DNA from: Micromonospora okii
GTDB lineage: Bacteria; Actinomycetota; Actinomycetes; Mycobacteriales; Micromonosporaceae
Reading direction: 5' to 3'
Assembly: GCF_020884795.1 (NCBI RefSeq)
Contig: NZ_BBZF01000022.1
Location: forward strand, 202,356 to 266,355
Length of the DNA: 64,000 nt
Shown: positions 1-8,514 of the stretch, in pieces
Numbering within the stretch: position 1 is the first letter of the stretch
How the letters are laid out: each line of letters begins with the position of its first letter
Program-made: the position numbers and the translations under genes
The notes under the pieces: generated by a model
The model's input: the letters and a program-made list of their open reading frames with translations, nothing else
Database searches by the model: none
What the model was told of the DNA's origin: nothing

Positions 1-175
1 GGGCGGAGAGCAGCCCCCGCAGCTCGTCGAGGTCGGCCACCAGCAGCAGCGGCGCGACGCCGTCGAGGCGCTCGGCGAGCCGGACCCGCTCCTGCGGCGA
101 CGGGGTCACCGCTATCACCAGCGGGAACGGGACCTCGGTCGGCGGGTGCCCGCCCGGCGCCGTGCCCCCGGTCAT
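1..175 (-). CDS. Partial regulator-like protein (N-terminus only)
   Basis: A minus-strand reading frame starts at the ATG at 175 and runs off the left edge without a stop. The 58 visible residues begin with a Gly/Pro-rich stretch and continue with LVIAVTPSPQERVRLAERL and a LLLVADLDELRGLL segment. This strand-helix pattern resembles the N-terminus of the winged-helix regulator at 4979-5449 (SLVVAIASAPAHRRQLAQLF, then FLIVSNVEQARRFL), so the two are probably paralogues with a degenerate receiver-like N-terminal domain. No convincing ribosome binding site precedes the ATG, so the start is uncertain. The DNA-binding part, if present, lies outside the window. Confidence 0.6.
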   Translation of the reverse strand, partial: MTGGTAPGGHPPTEVPFPLVIAVTPSPQERVRLAERLDGVAPLLLVADLDELRGLLSA

Positions 176-227
176 CCGGTCCACCCGCCACGGTGGGGGG
201 TGCTCCTGCCCGACGTCGTCGCGGCCG

Positions 228-242
228 TGACAGTGACTGTCA
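228..242. promoter_or_regulatory. 15-bp palindrome, possible operator
   Basis: TGACAG-TGA-CTGTCA is a perfect inverted repeat with 6-bp arms. It lies 53 bases upstream of the start of the minus-strand regulator and in the divergent region before the subtilase gene, a good position for an autoregulatory operator. The bound protein is unknown. Confidence 0.4.
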
Positions 243-294
243 AATATGTTGTCAGACGAACCACTGTTGGTGACATTTTGCTCACGTCCCGTGC

Positions 295-322
295 TTGATC
301 AGTCATATTTGTCGATCATATT
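295..322 (+). promoter_or_regulatory. Candidate promoter of the kelch subtilase gene
   Basis: TTGATC (295-300), a 16-base spacer and CATATT (317-322) form a plausible sigma70-type promoter in the AT-richest part of the 176-463 intergenic region. It would give a leader of roughly 135 bases before the GTG at 464. The rest of this gap holds no gene I can support. Confidence 0.3.
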
Positions 323-463
323 GTCCACACAGGCGGCCGGCTTGACCCGCACGGCGCCTGGGGCAATGGGGCTTCGTTCTGATCGGTGCGTCACGGATGG
401 GAGACGGTCTTCTGCACCCTTCGCCATGGCTCGAACAACCGCGGGTCGTACCGAAGGAGAGAA

Positions 464-3400
464 GTGCTGAGACGTCCACATGGGAGGCGCCTGGTCAGGC
501 GCCTGGCGAGCGCCGGTGCGGCGATCGCCCTCGCCGCGGCCGGCCTGGCGACCACCGGCTCCACCGTCCAGGCCGCGCCCACCGCGGCGGCGGACAAGAT
601 CCGGCCCGACCTGATGAGCCAGCTTCGGGAGAAGAGCGAGAGCGACTTCTGGGTGCGGTTCACCGACCGGGCCGACCTGAGCAGGGCCAGCGCGGTCAAG
701 GACTGGACGCAGCGGGGCGCCGCCGTGGCGGAGGCGCTGCGCGCCACCGCCGCCGAGAGCCAGGCCGAGGTCCGCGCCGAGCTCGACGGCGCGGGCACCA
801 AGTACCAGTCGTTCTGGGCGACCAACGCCATCAAGGTCGACAGCGGCTCGCTGTCGATGGCGCAGAGCTTCGCGGCGCGCGCCGAGGTCGAGGGCATCTA
901 CGCCCCGACGGCCTACGAGCTGCCGGAGGTCAGCAAGGACGCCGCCGACAAGGCGGCGAACGCCCTGGAGTGGGGCATCGCGAACATCAACGCCGACGAC
1001 GTCTGGTCCCAGTACGGCACCGGCGACGGCATCACGGTGGCGAGCATCGACTCGGGGGTGCAGTTCGACCACCCGGCGCTGGTGAACTCCTACCGCGGCA
1101 ACAACGGCGACGGCACGTTCGACCACGACTACAACTGGTTCGACGCCGCCGAAGAGTGCGCCACCTCGCCCTGCGACAGCGACGGCCACGGCACCCACAC
1201 GATGGGCACGATGGCCGGCTCCGCCGGGGCCAACCAGATCGGTGTCGCGCCCGGGGTCCGCTGGATCGCGGCGAACGGCTGCTGCCCCAACGACGCGGCG
1301 CTGGTCACCTCCGGCCAGTGGATGCTGGAGCCCACCGACCTCGCCGGCCAGAACCCGGACGCCAGCAAGCGCCCGCACATCATCAACAACTCGTGGGGCA
1401 CCACCTCGCCCTCCAACAGCCCGTTCATGGAGGACGTGACGCTGGCCTGGGCCGCCTCGGGCATCTTCGGCGTCTGGTCCAACGGCAACAACGGCCCCGC
1501 CTGCCGGACCAGCGGCTCACCGGGCAGCCGGACGAGCAACTACTCCACCGGCGCGTACGACGTCAACAACACGATCGCCAGCTTCTCCTCGCGCGGCACC
1601 GGGCAGGACGGCGAGATCAAGCCCAACATCTCGGCGCCCGGGGTCAACGTCCGGTCCAGCGTCCCGGGCAACAGCTACGCCAGCTACAGCGGCACCTCGA
1701 TGGCCGCGCCGCACCTCGCGGGCGCGATCGCGTTGCTGTGGTCGGCCGCGCCCGCGCTCGTCGGTGACATCCCCGCGACGCGCGCCCTGCTCGACGACAC
1801 GGCGATCGACAAGGCCGACGCCCAGTGCGGCGGCACCGCCGACGACAACAACGTCTACGGCGAGGGCCGGCTGGACGCGCTCGCGCTGCTCGCCGCCGCC
1901 CCGGTCGGCGAGACCGGCACCCTCGCCGGCACGGTCACCGACGCCGCGACCGGCGCGAAGCTCCCCGGCGCCACGGTGACCCTGACCGGGCCGGCGGCCC
2001 GCGAGCTGACCACCGGGCCCGACGGCGCGTACTCGACCCTGCTGCCGGCCGGCGACTACCAGGTCACCGTGGCCAAGTTCGGCTACGGGAGCAGGACGGT
2101 GGCGGCGACGGTCGCCCCGAACGCCACCACGAAGGTCGACGTGGCCCTCACCCCGGCGGCGTCGGTGACCGTCAGCGGTTCCGTCACCGACGGCTCCGGG
2201 CACGGCTGGCCGCTCTACGCGAAGGTGAGCGTCGAGGGCGTCCCCGTGTCCGACTACACCACGCCCGCCAACGGCCGCTACAGCCTCCAGCTCCCGGCCG
2301 GGGCCACGTACCGGCTGCGGGTCGAGCCGCGGTACCAGGGCTACCAGACCGTGACGAAGGAGATCACGGTCGGGTCGGGCAACTCCACCCACAACGTCGC
2401 GGTGCCGGTGGCCTCCACCGCCTGCGCCGTCGCGCCCGGCTACACGGTCGGCTCCGACGGGGTGTACGAGACCTTCGACGGCGACCGCGTCCCGCAGGGC
2501 TGGACGGTCGTCGACAACGCCGGCAGCGGCCAGGTCTGGCAGTTCACCGACGCCGGCGGGCGGGGCAACCTGACCGGCGGCGAGGGCGGCTTCGCCGTCA
2601 TCGACAGCGACGAGTACGGCAGCGGCGGCAAGCAGGACACCTCGCTGGTCAGCCCGGTGGTCGACCTCACCGACGTCGCGACGCCGGTGATCCGGTTCAA
2701 CCAGGACTACAACTGGCTGAACTCCGACCGCGCCGACGTCGACCTCAGCCTCGACGGCGGTGCGACCTGGGCCAACGTGCTGCGGCAGGCCGCCGACGTG
2801 CGCGGGCCGAAGGTGACCGAGGTCCCGATCCCGCAGGCCGCCGGCAAGTCGCAGGTCCGGGTCCGCTTCCACTACTACGAGGCATCCTACGAGTGGTGGT
2901 GGCAGGTCGACAACGTGCTGATCGGCAGCGAGGTGTTCTGCAAGCCGACCAACGGCGGCCTGGTGGTCGGCCACGTCCGCGACCGCAACGACAACGGGTA
3001 CGTCAACGGGGCCACCGTCACCAGCGACGACCGGCCGGCGGAGACGACCACCACCGTGGCCACGCCCGACGACACGGAGCTGCCGGACGGCTTCTTCTGG
3101 CTCTTCTCGTCGCTCACCGGCGGGCACCCGTTCACCGCGAAGGCCGGCGGCTACGTCAGCCAGAGCAAGCAGGTCACCGTCCAGACCGACTGGGCCACCG
3201 CCGTGAACTTCCAGCTCGCGGCCGGCCGGCTGTCGGTGCAGCCGGCGGGTGGGGTCAGCGCCACGGTCCGGATGCCCTCCGGAAAGGCCACCAGGGCCGT
3301 CACGGTGACCAACACCGGCGGCGCCCCCGTCGACGTGCGGTTCAGCGAGCGGGACGAGGGCTTCGAGCTGCTGCGGGCCGACGGCTCGCGGCTGAGCGAC

Positions 3401-4855
3401 CAGGAGGTCCTGGGCTCCGGCGGCGCGCCGGAGCAGCGGCTCACCGTCGCCACGTCGTTCGCGGCGCGGGCCTCCGGCATGGCGGCCACCGGCGCTCCCA
3501 CGGCGGTCGGTCCCCAGGCCGAGCCCTGGACCGACGTGGCCGACCACCCGAGCGTCGTGATGGACAACCGGGTGGTGAACCTCGACGGGAAGGTCTACAC
3601 GATCGCGGGCGGCAACGGCTCGGCGTCGACAGCGAAGAACTACGTCTACGACCCCGTCGCCCAGACCTGGACGTCGATCGCCGACCTGCCCGGCGCCCGC
3701 AACGCCGTGACGACGGGCGTCGTGGACGGGAAGATCATCGTGACCGGCGGCTGGGGAGCCTCCGGCCCCGACGCCGCCACCTGGTCGTACGACCCGGCGG
3801 CCAACACGTGGACGAAGAAGGCGAACAACCCCGCGCCGCGCTCGGCGGCCGGGCAGGCGGTCGCCGGCGGCAAGCTGTACGCCGTCGCCGGTTGCACCAC
3901 GGCGAGCTGCACCCCGATGTCGAACGACGTCGTCCGGTACGACCCGGGCAGCGACACCTGGGAGACCCTGCCCGACTACCCGAAGTCGGTGGCCTTCCTG
4001 TCCTGCGGCGGGATCAACGGCGTCGTCTACTGCACGGGCGGCAACGACGGCACGGTGTCGCAGAAGGCCGGCTACGCCTTCGACCCGGCCACCAACGCCT
4101 GGCGGGCCATCGCCGACGCGCCGTCCGACCACTGGGCCGGCTCGTTCGCCGTCGCCAACGGCAAGCTCCTGGTCGTCGGCGGCTCGCAGGGCGGCGCCGT
4201 CACCAACGCCGGCTTCGCCTACGACCCGTCCGACAACTCGTGGTCGCCCCTGCCGAACGCCAACGCGGCCCGCTACCGTGGCGGCGCGGCGTGCGGCTTC
4301 TACAAGGTCGGCGGCTCGTCCGGTGGCTTCAACGCCACCGCCGACAGCGAGGCGCTGCCCGGGTTCGAGGGCTGTTCCGAGGCCGCCGCCGACGTGAGCT
4401 GGCTGACGCTCGACAAGACGGCGGTCACGCTGGCCCCGGGCCAGAAGGTCACGGTCAACGTCGGCGTCTCGGCCACCGTCGACCAGCCGGGCACCTACTC
4501 GGCGGCGATCGTGATCAAGGAGGACACCCCGTACGCGGTGCCGCCGGTGCCGGTGAAGATGGTCGCGCAGCCGCCGACCACCTGGGGCAAGCTGACGGGC
4601 ACGGTCACCGGGAAGAGCTGCCAGGGGGTCAGCGCGCCGCTCGCCGGCGCGGTGGTCCAGGTGGACTCGTGGGCGAACTCGTGGACCTTCGCCACGGACG
4701 CCCAGGGCCGGTACGCCTACTGGCTGGACCGGCGGAACAACCCGCTCACCATGATCGTCGCCAAGGACGACTGGAAGCCGCAGACCCGGCAGGTGAGGGT
4801 CAACCCCACCACGCCCACCGTGGAGGACTTCGCCCTGTCGCCGATCCGCTGCTGA
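464..4855 (+). CDS. Secreted S8 subtilase with kelch propeller and Ig-like modules
   Basis: Large modular extracellular serine protease, 1463 aa. I chose the GTG at 464 because AAGGAGA (454-460) precedes it and a clean signal peptide follows (RR-rich N-terminus, Ala/Leu core, cleavage near VQA-AP). After an inhibitor-like prodomain (about residues 45-160), the catalytic triad is Asp196 (SIDSGVQFDHP), His242 (DGHGTHTMG) and Ser412 (GTSMAAPHLAG). Downstream come two carboxypeptidase-regulatory/Ig-like modules (from about 485), a jelly-roll region (TFDGDRVPQGW...), another regulatory-like module, a six-bladed kelch-type propeller (about 1020-1292, repeats of YDP-x4-W), a BACON-like segment (SWLTLDKTAVTL) and a final Ig-like module. 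The propeller and Ig modules probably bind substrate or cell wall. It stands alone between divergent and convergent neighbours and ends in a strong hairpin. Natural substrate unknown. Confidence 0.9.
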   Translation: MLRRPHGRRLVRRLASAGAAIALAAAGLATTGSTVQAAPTAAADKIRPDLMSQLREKSESDFWVRFTDRADLSRASAVKDWTQRGAAVAEALRATAAESQAEVRAELDGAGTKYQSFWATNAIKVDSGSLSMAQSFAARAEVEGIYAPTAYELPEVSKDAADKAANALEWGIANINADDVWSQYGTGDGITVASIDSGVQFDHPALVNSYRGNNGDGTFDHDYNWFDAAEECATSPCDSDGHGTHTMGTMAGSAGANQIGVAPGVRWIAANGCCPNDAALVTSGQWMLEPTDLAGQNPDASKRPHIINNSWGTTSPSNSPFMEDVTLAWAASGIFGVWSNGNNGPACRTSGSPGSRTSNYSTGAYDVNNTIASFSSRGTGQDGEIKPNISAPGVNVRSSVPGNSYASYSGTSMAAPHLAGAIALLWSAAPALVGDIPATRALLDDTAIDKADAQCGGTADDNNVYGEGRLDALALLAAAPVGETGTLAGTVTDAATGAKLPGATVTLTGPAARELTTGPDGAYSTLLPAGDYQVTVAKFGYGSRTVAATVAPNATTKVDVALTPAASVTVSGSVTDGSGHGWPLYAKVSVEGVPVSDYTTPANGRYSLQLPAGATYRLRVEPRYQGYQTVTKEITVGSGNSTHNVAVPVASTACAVAPGYTVGSDGVYETFDGDRVPQGWTVVDNAGSGQVWQFTDAGGRGNLTGGEGGFAVIDSDEYGSGGKQDTSLVSPVVDLTDVATPVIRFNQDYNWLNSDRADVDLSLDGGATWANVLRQAADVRGPKVTEVPIPQAAGKSQVRVRFHYYEASYEWWWQVDNVLIGSEVFCKPTNGGLVVGHVRDRNDNGYVNGATVTSDDRPAETTTTVATPDDTELPDGFFWLFSSLTGGHPFTAKAGGYVSQSKQVTVQTDWATAVNFQLAAGRLSVQPAGGVSATVRMPSGKATRAVTVTNTGGAPVDVRFSERDEGFELLRADGSRLSDQEVLGSGGAPEQRLTVATSFAARASGMAATGAPTAVGPQAEPWTDVADHPSVVMDNRVVNLDGKVYTIAGGNGSASTAKNYVYDPVAQTWTSIADLPGARNAVTTGVVDGKIIVTGGWGASGPDAATWSYDPAANTWTKKANNPAPRSAAGQAVAGGKLYAVAGCTTASCTPMSNDVVRYDPGSDTWETLPDYPKSVAFLSCGGINGVVYCTGGNDGTVSQKAGYAFDPATNAWRAIADAPSDHWAGSFAVANGKLLVVGGSQGGAVTNAGFAYDPSDNSWSPLPNANAARYRGGAACGFYKVGGSSGGFNATADSEALPGFEGCSEAAADVSWLTLDKTAVTLAPGQKVTVNVGVSATVDQPGTYSAAIVIKEDTPYAVPPVPVKMVAQPPTTWGKLTGTVTGKSCQGVSAPLAGAVVQVDSWANSWTFATDAQGRYAYWLDRRNNPLTMIVAKDDWKPQTRQVRVNPTTPTVEDFALSPIRC

Positions 4856-4881
4856 CCGCCGTCGCCTGACGGACGACACGA

Positions 4882-4917
4882 TCCGGCCCGCCCGGTCCCA
4901 CGACCGGGCGGGCCGGA
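4882..4917. terminator. Bidirectional terminator hairpin
   Basis: A perfect 16-bp stem (TCCGGCCCGCCCGGTC and its complement) closes a 4-base loop (4898-4901). It sits 26 bases after the subtilase stop and before the convergent regulator gene. No T-run follows, as is usual in high-GC actinomycetes. Confidence 0.8.
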
Positions 4918-4978
4918 CCCGTTCCGGTGCCCGGGAACCCGGCCACCGGGTGCGCGACGTCGGGGATCGGGGAGCGGG

Positions 4979-5449
4979 TCAGGAGACGGCGAGGCGGAAG
5001 CCCACGCCGCGTACCGCGTGGATCGTCGCCGCCGCGCCGAGCCGGGCCAGCTTGCGCCGCGCCCGGCGGACCAGCGAGTGCAGGTCGGAGCCGCGGCCCA
5101 GGTGCTCGGTGCCCCAGACCTCGCGGTGCAGCCGCTGGTAGGTCCAGATCTGCCCGGGCGTGCCGGCCAGGCAGCGCAGGAGGGCGTGCTCCAGGGGGGT
5201 CAGGCCGACCTCGTCGTCGCGCCAGCGCAACACCTGCCGGTCGGAGTCGACGCTCAGCCCGCAGGCGGGCGGGACCGCGTCCGGGGCCTCGGCCGCCTCG
5301 GCCCCGGGGTCGTCCGCCACCATGAGGAAGCGCCGCGCCTGCTCGACGTTCGAGACGATCAGGAACGCCTCGGCCGCGCCGAAGAGCTGGGCGAGCTGCC
5401 GGCGGTGCGCCGGCGCGGAGGCGATGGCGACGACCAGGGAGGCGCTCAT
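4979..5449 (-). CDS. Winged-helix (OmpR-type) transcriptional regulator
   Basis: A 156-aa protein starting at the ATG at 5449, preceded by AAGGCGGAGG. Residues 1-45 form an alternating strand-helix segment like a degenerate receiver domain but lack the acidic pocket and phospho-Asp, so this is probably not a phosphorylated response regulator. A linker (DDPGAEAAEAPDAVPP) leads to a C-terminal winged helix (about 65-156): LTPLEHALLRCLAG, then IWTYQRLHREVWG, a recognition helix SDLHSLVRRARRKLARL and the wing VRGVGFRLA, typical of the trans_reg_C fold. It lies downstream of fmdB-fmdA on the same strand, 131 bases after fmdA. A paralogue begins at the left edge of the window. Target genes are not known. 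Confidence 0.8.
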   Translation of the reverse strand: MSASLVVAIASAPAHRRQLAQLFGAAEAFLIVSNVEQARRFLMVADDPGAEAAEAPDAVPPACGLSVDSDRQVLRWRDDEVGLTPLEHALLRCLAGTPGQIWTYQRLHREVWGTEHLGRGSDLHSLVRRARRKLARLGAAATIHAVRGVGFRLAVS

Positions 5450-5580
5450 CCTCCGCCTTTCGCCCAACGCCGACGGCCGGTGCGACCGGGAACGCCGGAC
5501 GGCCCCCGAACGCTCGTAGACTAATCCACGTCGATGCGCCGGGCAACGGGCCCCGTCGGCGGGGGACGGGCGCGGCCGGG

Positions 5581-6834
5581 TCAGCCCAGGCTGGACCTCG
5601 GGGCGCCCTGCCCGGGGTCGATCCTGGTGGGGCCGGCGGAGCTGGGGCGTACGTCGAAGTCGAAGATCTCGGTGGGCAGGTAGACGGTCGCGCAGGAGTT
5701 GGGGATGTCCACCACGCCGGAGAGCCGGCCCTCGATCGGCGCCGCGCCGAGCAGCAGGTATGCCTGCTCCGGCTGGTACCCGAAGCGGGTGAGGTAGTCG
5801 ATGGCGTGCAGGCAGGCACGCTGGTAGGCCAGTTGCGAGTCCAGGTAGCGCTGCTCGCCGTCGAGGGTGACGGAGATTCCCGAGAAGGCCAGCCACCGGC
5901 TGTACTGCGGCGGGGTGTCCCCGGGCAGGAAAATCGCGTTCTCGGCGACGCCGTACGTCTGCATCCCGTTCTTGATCAGGTCGACGTGCAGGTCGATGAA
6001 GCCGCCCATCTCGATGCCGCCGCAGAAGGTGATCTCCCCGTCGCCCTGGGAGAAGTGCAGGTCACCGAGGGAGAGGTTGGCGCCGGGCACGTTGACCGGG
6101 TAGAAGATCCGGCTGCCCACGGTGAGGTTCTTGATGTCCTGGTTGCCACCGTTCTCCCGGGGCGGGGCGGTGCGCGCGGCCTCCGCGGCGACCCGGTCGA
6201 AGTCCGCGCCGGTGAGCGAGCCGAGGATCGCGTCCCGGGGCTCGGGCAGCAGGGCCAGCGGCGGGACGCGGTCGGGGTCGGTGGCGTGCAGGGCGCCCTC
6301 CCGCTGGTTCCACTTCGCCAGCAGTGACGCGGACGGCGCCGTGCCCATCAGCCCGGGGTGGGCGATCCCGGTGAACTCGACCCCGGGGATGTGGCGCGAG
6401 GTGGCCCGCCGGCCGTTGAAGTCCCAGACGGCCTTGTAGGCGTCGGGGAACTGTTCGGTGAGGAAGGAGCCGCCGTTGGCCTTGGCGAAGATGCCGGTGT
6501 ATCCCCAGCCCTGGCCGGCGAGGGGGCCGGTCTCCTGCGGGATGGGGCCGAGGTCGAGGATGTCGACCATGAGCAGGTCGCCGGGCTCGGCGCCCTGCAC
6601 GGCGAAGGGGCCGCTGAGGGCGTGCACCCGGGTCAGCGGGGCGTCGCGGACGTCGTCGGCCGAGTCGTCGTTGCGCATCGCGCCGTCGAACCACTCGCGA
6701 CAGTCGACCCGGAACGTCTGACCCGGCCGCACCGTGGCCACGGGTGGGATGTCGGGGTGCCAGCGGTTGTGGCCGACCAGGACCTGGTCGGTGAACTTCT
6801 TGTCGGAGTCGAGAGGGAACAGCAGTTCGGGCAT
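5581..6834 (-). CDS. fmdA: Formamidase (acetamidase/formamidase family)
   Basis: A 417-aa cytoplasmic amidase, the usual length for FmdA, which hydrolyses formamide to formate and ammonia. The N-terminus (FPLDSDKKFTDQVLVGHNRWHPDIPPVATVRPG) and the internal EPGDLLMVDILDLGPI, GIAHPGLMGTAPS and QGDGEITFCGGIEMGG segments are characteristic of the family. It starts at the ATG at 6834 with AAAGGCGG upstream. It follows fmdB by 48 bases, so the pair is almost certainly one transcript, probably used for nitrogen scavenging. Substrate preference among short amides cannot be read from sequence. Confidence 0.93.
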   Translation of the reverse strand: MPELLFPLDSDKKFTDQVLVGHNRWHPDIPPVATVRPGQTFRVDCREWFDGAMRNDDSADDVRDAPLTRVHALSGPFAVQGAEPGDLLMVDILDLGPIPQETGPLAGQGWGYTGIFAKANGGSFLTEQFPDAYKAVWDFNGRRATSRHIPGVEFTGIAHPGLMGTAPSASLLAKWNQREGALHATDPDRVPPLALLPEPRDAILGSLTGADFDRVAAEAARTAPPRENGGNQDIKNLTVGSRIFYPVNVPGANLSLGDLHFSQGDGEITFCGGIEMGGFIDLHVDLIKNGMQTYGVAENAIFLPGDTPPQYSRWLAFSGISVTLDGEQRYLDSQLAYQRACLHAIDYLTRFGYQPEQAYLLLGAAPIEGRLSGVVDIPNSCATVYLPTEIFDFDVRPSSAGPTRIDPGQGAPRSSLG

Positions 6835-6882
6835 GGTGTACCGCCTTTCGATCGCGCTGACGCACCCGGTCGGTCCGCTGGG

Positions 6883-7161
6883 TCACCAGCGGGGCAGGCG
6901 GGCGTGGACGGGGTTCGGTGCCGGGCGGCTCGGCCGCCGGCCGGGGAGACGGGTCACGACCTCGGGGGTCTCCGCGCTGCGGGCCGCCCGCTCGATGGCC
7001 CGGCGCAGCGGCACCGGTGTGCGGGCGAGACGCGGCGCGGAGAAGACCCGGGCGGCGGGGGCCGCGCAGCGCGGGCAGCGCGTCGAGGGGCTGGCGGTGC
7101 CGATCGGCAGGCTGGCGTCGAAGACGCCGTCCCGCTCGCACCGGTACTCGTACGTCGCCAT
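6883..7161 (-). CDS. fmdB: FmdB-family zinc ribbon protein
   Basis: A 92-aa small protein with the FmdB start MATYEYRC and a CPRC knuckle followed by PAARVFSAP. The first knuckle reads CERD rather than CxxC, so only three of the usual four zinc-binding cysteines are present (Cys8, Cys29, Cys32) and Asp11 may replace the fourth ligand. The C-terminal half is basic and Pro-rich. FmdB proteins are commonly encoded beside formamidase and are assumed to be regulatory, but their mechanism is not established. It is first in the fmdB-fmdA unit, with the purine-rich GGGGGCGGGG just before the ATG. Confidence 0.85.
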   Translation of the reverse strand: MATYEYRCERDGVFDASLPIGTASPSTRCPRCAAPAARVFSAPRLARTPVPLRRAIERAARSAETPEVVTRLPGRRPSRPAPNPVHARLPRW

Positions 7162-7328
7162 CCCCGCCCCCTTCGCGGCCCGCGGCCGGCCGCCGCCGGC
7201 TCGCCCTGTGCCGATTCTGTGGCATCGCCCGCGGCGAAGGGCGCGAAAACCCCAAAGGGGTACGCCCGGGGCGATCCGGGCCGGGATGAGGGAACGCCGG
7301 TCGGGCGTCCACGTGAGATCATCGGGGG

Positions 7329-8465
7329 GTGACGGCCCGGGGAAGGTGGACGGCGGGAGCCGCCCTGGCCGCCGTCGCGCTCCTCGTGGCCCCCGGCGAC
7401 GCGGTGGCGGCCGCCGCCCCGACGCCGGGCAAGCCGGTGTGCCGGATCGGCGACGCCCGGCTCGACGAGATCTCCGGAATGGTCGCCACCGACGCCGGGT
7501 TCGTCGTCGTCAACGACGGCGCCGACGACGAGGCCCGCCGCCGGATCTTCTTCCTCGACGCCGACTGCGCCGTGGTCCGGACGGTGCGCTACCCGTCGCG
7601 CCCCCGCGACACCGAGGACCTCGCCGTCGGCGCGGACGGCACGCTCTGGGTCGCCGACATCGGCGACAACGACCGGGCCCGGCGGACGGTCGCCCTGTGG
7701 CGGCTCGCGCCCGGGGCGGCCCGCCCGGTGCTGCACCGCCTGGCGTACCCGGACGGCCCGCACAACGCGGAGGCTCTCCTGGTCGACGGCGACGGCCGCC
7801 CGGTGATCGTGACGAAGCAGGCCGGCGCCGCCGGCCTCTACCGCCCGGCCGGGCCGCCCCGGGCGGGGGTCACCGTGCCGCTTACGCGGGTGGGGCAGGT
7901 GCGGCTGCCCGTCACCACGACCCCCAACCCGTTCTCGTTCCTCGGCCGGGGGCTGGTGACCGGCGCGGCCACCTCGCCGGACGGCCGGCGGGTGGTGCTG
8001 CGCACCTACGCCGACGCGTTCGAGTTCGACGTGACCGGCGGCGACGTGGTCGCGGCGCTGACCGCCGGCACGCCCCGGGGCGTGCCGCTGCCCGACGAGC
8101 CGCAGGGCGAGGCGATCACCTACAGCCGCGACGGCGCGTCCCTGCTCACGGTCTCCGAGACCGCGCGCGAGGAGCCGGGGACGCGACCCCGGATCCTGCG
8201 CTACGCCCTGCCCCCGTCACCGGCCACCACCGCCCGCCCGGCAGACCCGCCGCCCGCCACCCGCCGGGCCGACCCGTCGTCCGCCGGCCCGACGCCGCCC
8301 GCCGCCCGCCGGGCCGCCGACGACGGGGCCGACCAGGCCGCCCGCGTCCCCGCCGCCGAGCCGGGCCGCGCCGCCACCCTGGCCGTCGGCGCCGCCGCCC
8401 TGGCGCTGGGCCTGCTCGCCCTGGCGCTGGTCACCGCGAGGAACGCGCGGCGCGGCGGGCGCTGA
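7329..8465 (+). CDS. Secreted, membrane-anchored propeller-like protein, function unknown
   Basis: A 378-aa protein starting at the GTG at 7329 (preceded by a G-run). It has a signal peptide (WTAGAALAAVALLVAPGDAVAAA), an extracytoplasmic domain of about 260 residues with repeated strand-turn units (GMVATDAGFVVVND, FFLDADC, DLAVGADGTLWVADIGDN, GAATSPDGRRVVLRTY, AITYSRDGASLLTVSE), a Pro/Ala-rich linker from about 295 and a C-terminal membrane helix (LAVGAAALALGLLALALV) with a basic tail. The repeats suggest a six-bladed propeller of the kind seen in esterase-like or SMP-30-like proteins, but I see no catalytic signature. It is divergent from fmdB with a 167-bp gap. No function is assigned. Confidence 0.75.
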   Translation: MTARGRWTAGAALAAVALLVAPGDAVAAAAPTPGKPVCRIGDARLDEISGMVATDAGFVVVNDGADDEARRRIFFLDADCAVVRTVRYPSRPRDTEDLAVGADGTLWVADIGDNDRARRTVALWRLAPGAARPVLHRLAYPDGPHNAEALLVDGDGRPVIVTKQAGAAGLYRPAGPPRAGVTVPLTRVGQVRLPVTTTPNPFSFLGRGLVTGAATSPDGRRVVLRTYADAFEFDVTGGDVVAALTAGTPRGVPLPDEPQGEAITYSRDGASLLTVSETAREEPGTRPRILRYALPPSPATTARPADPPPATRRADPSSAGPTPPAARRAADDGADQAARVPAAEPGRAATLAVGAAALALGLLALALVTARNARRGGR

Positions 8466-8514
8466 CCCGCGACCCGCGCCCCCCGGCGCCGGGTCCCGAC
8501 CGAAAAGGAGCACG

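Noticed and set aside
1517..4879. Minus-strand open frame of 1120 codons opposite the kelch subtilase
   Set aside because: An antisense shadow of a real gene, with no recognisable domain and an improbable Arg/Val/Gly composition.
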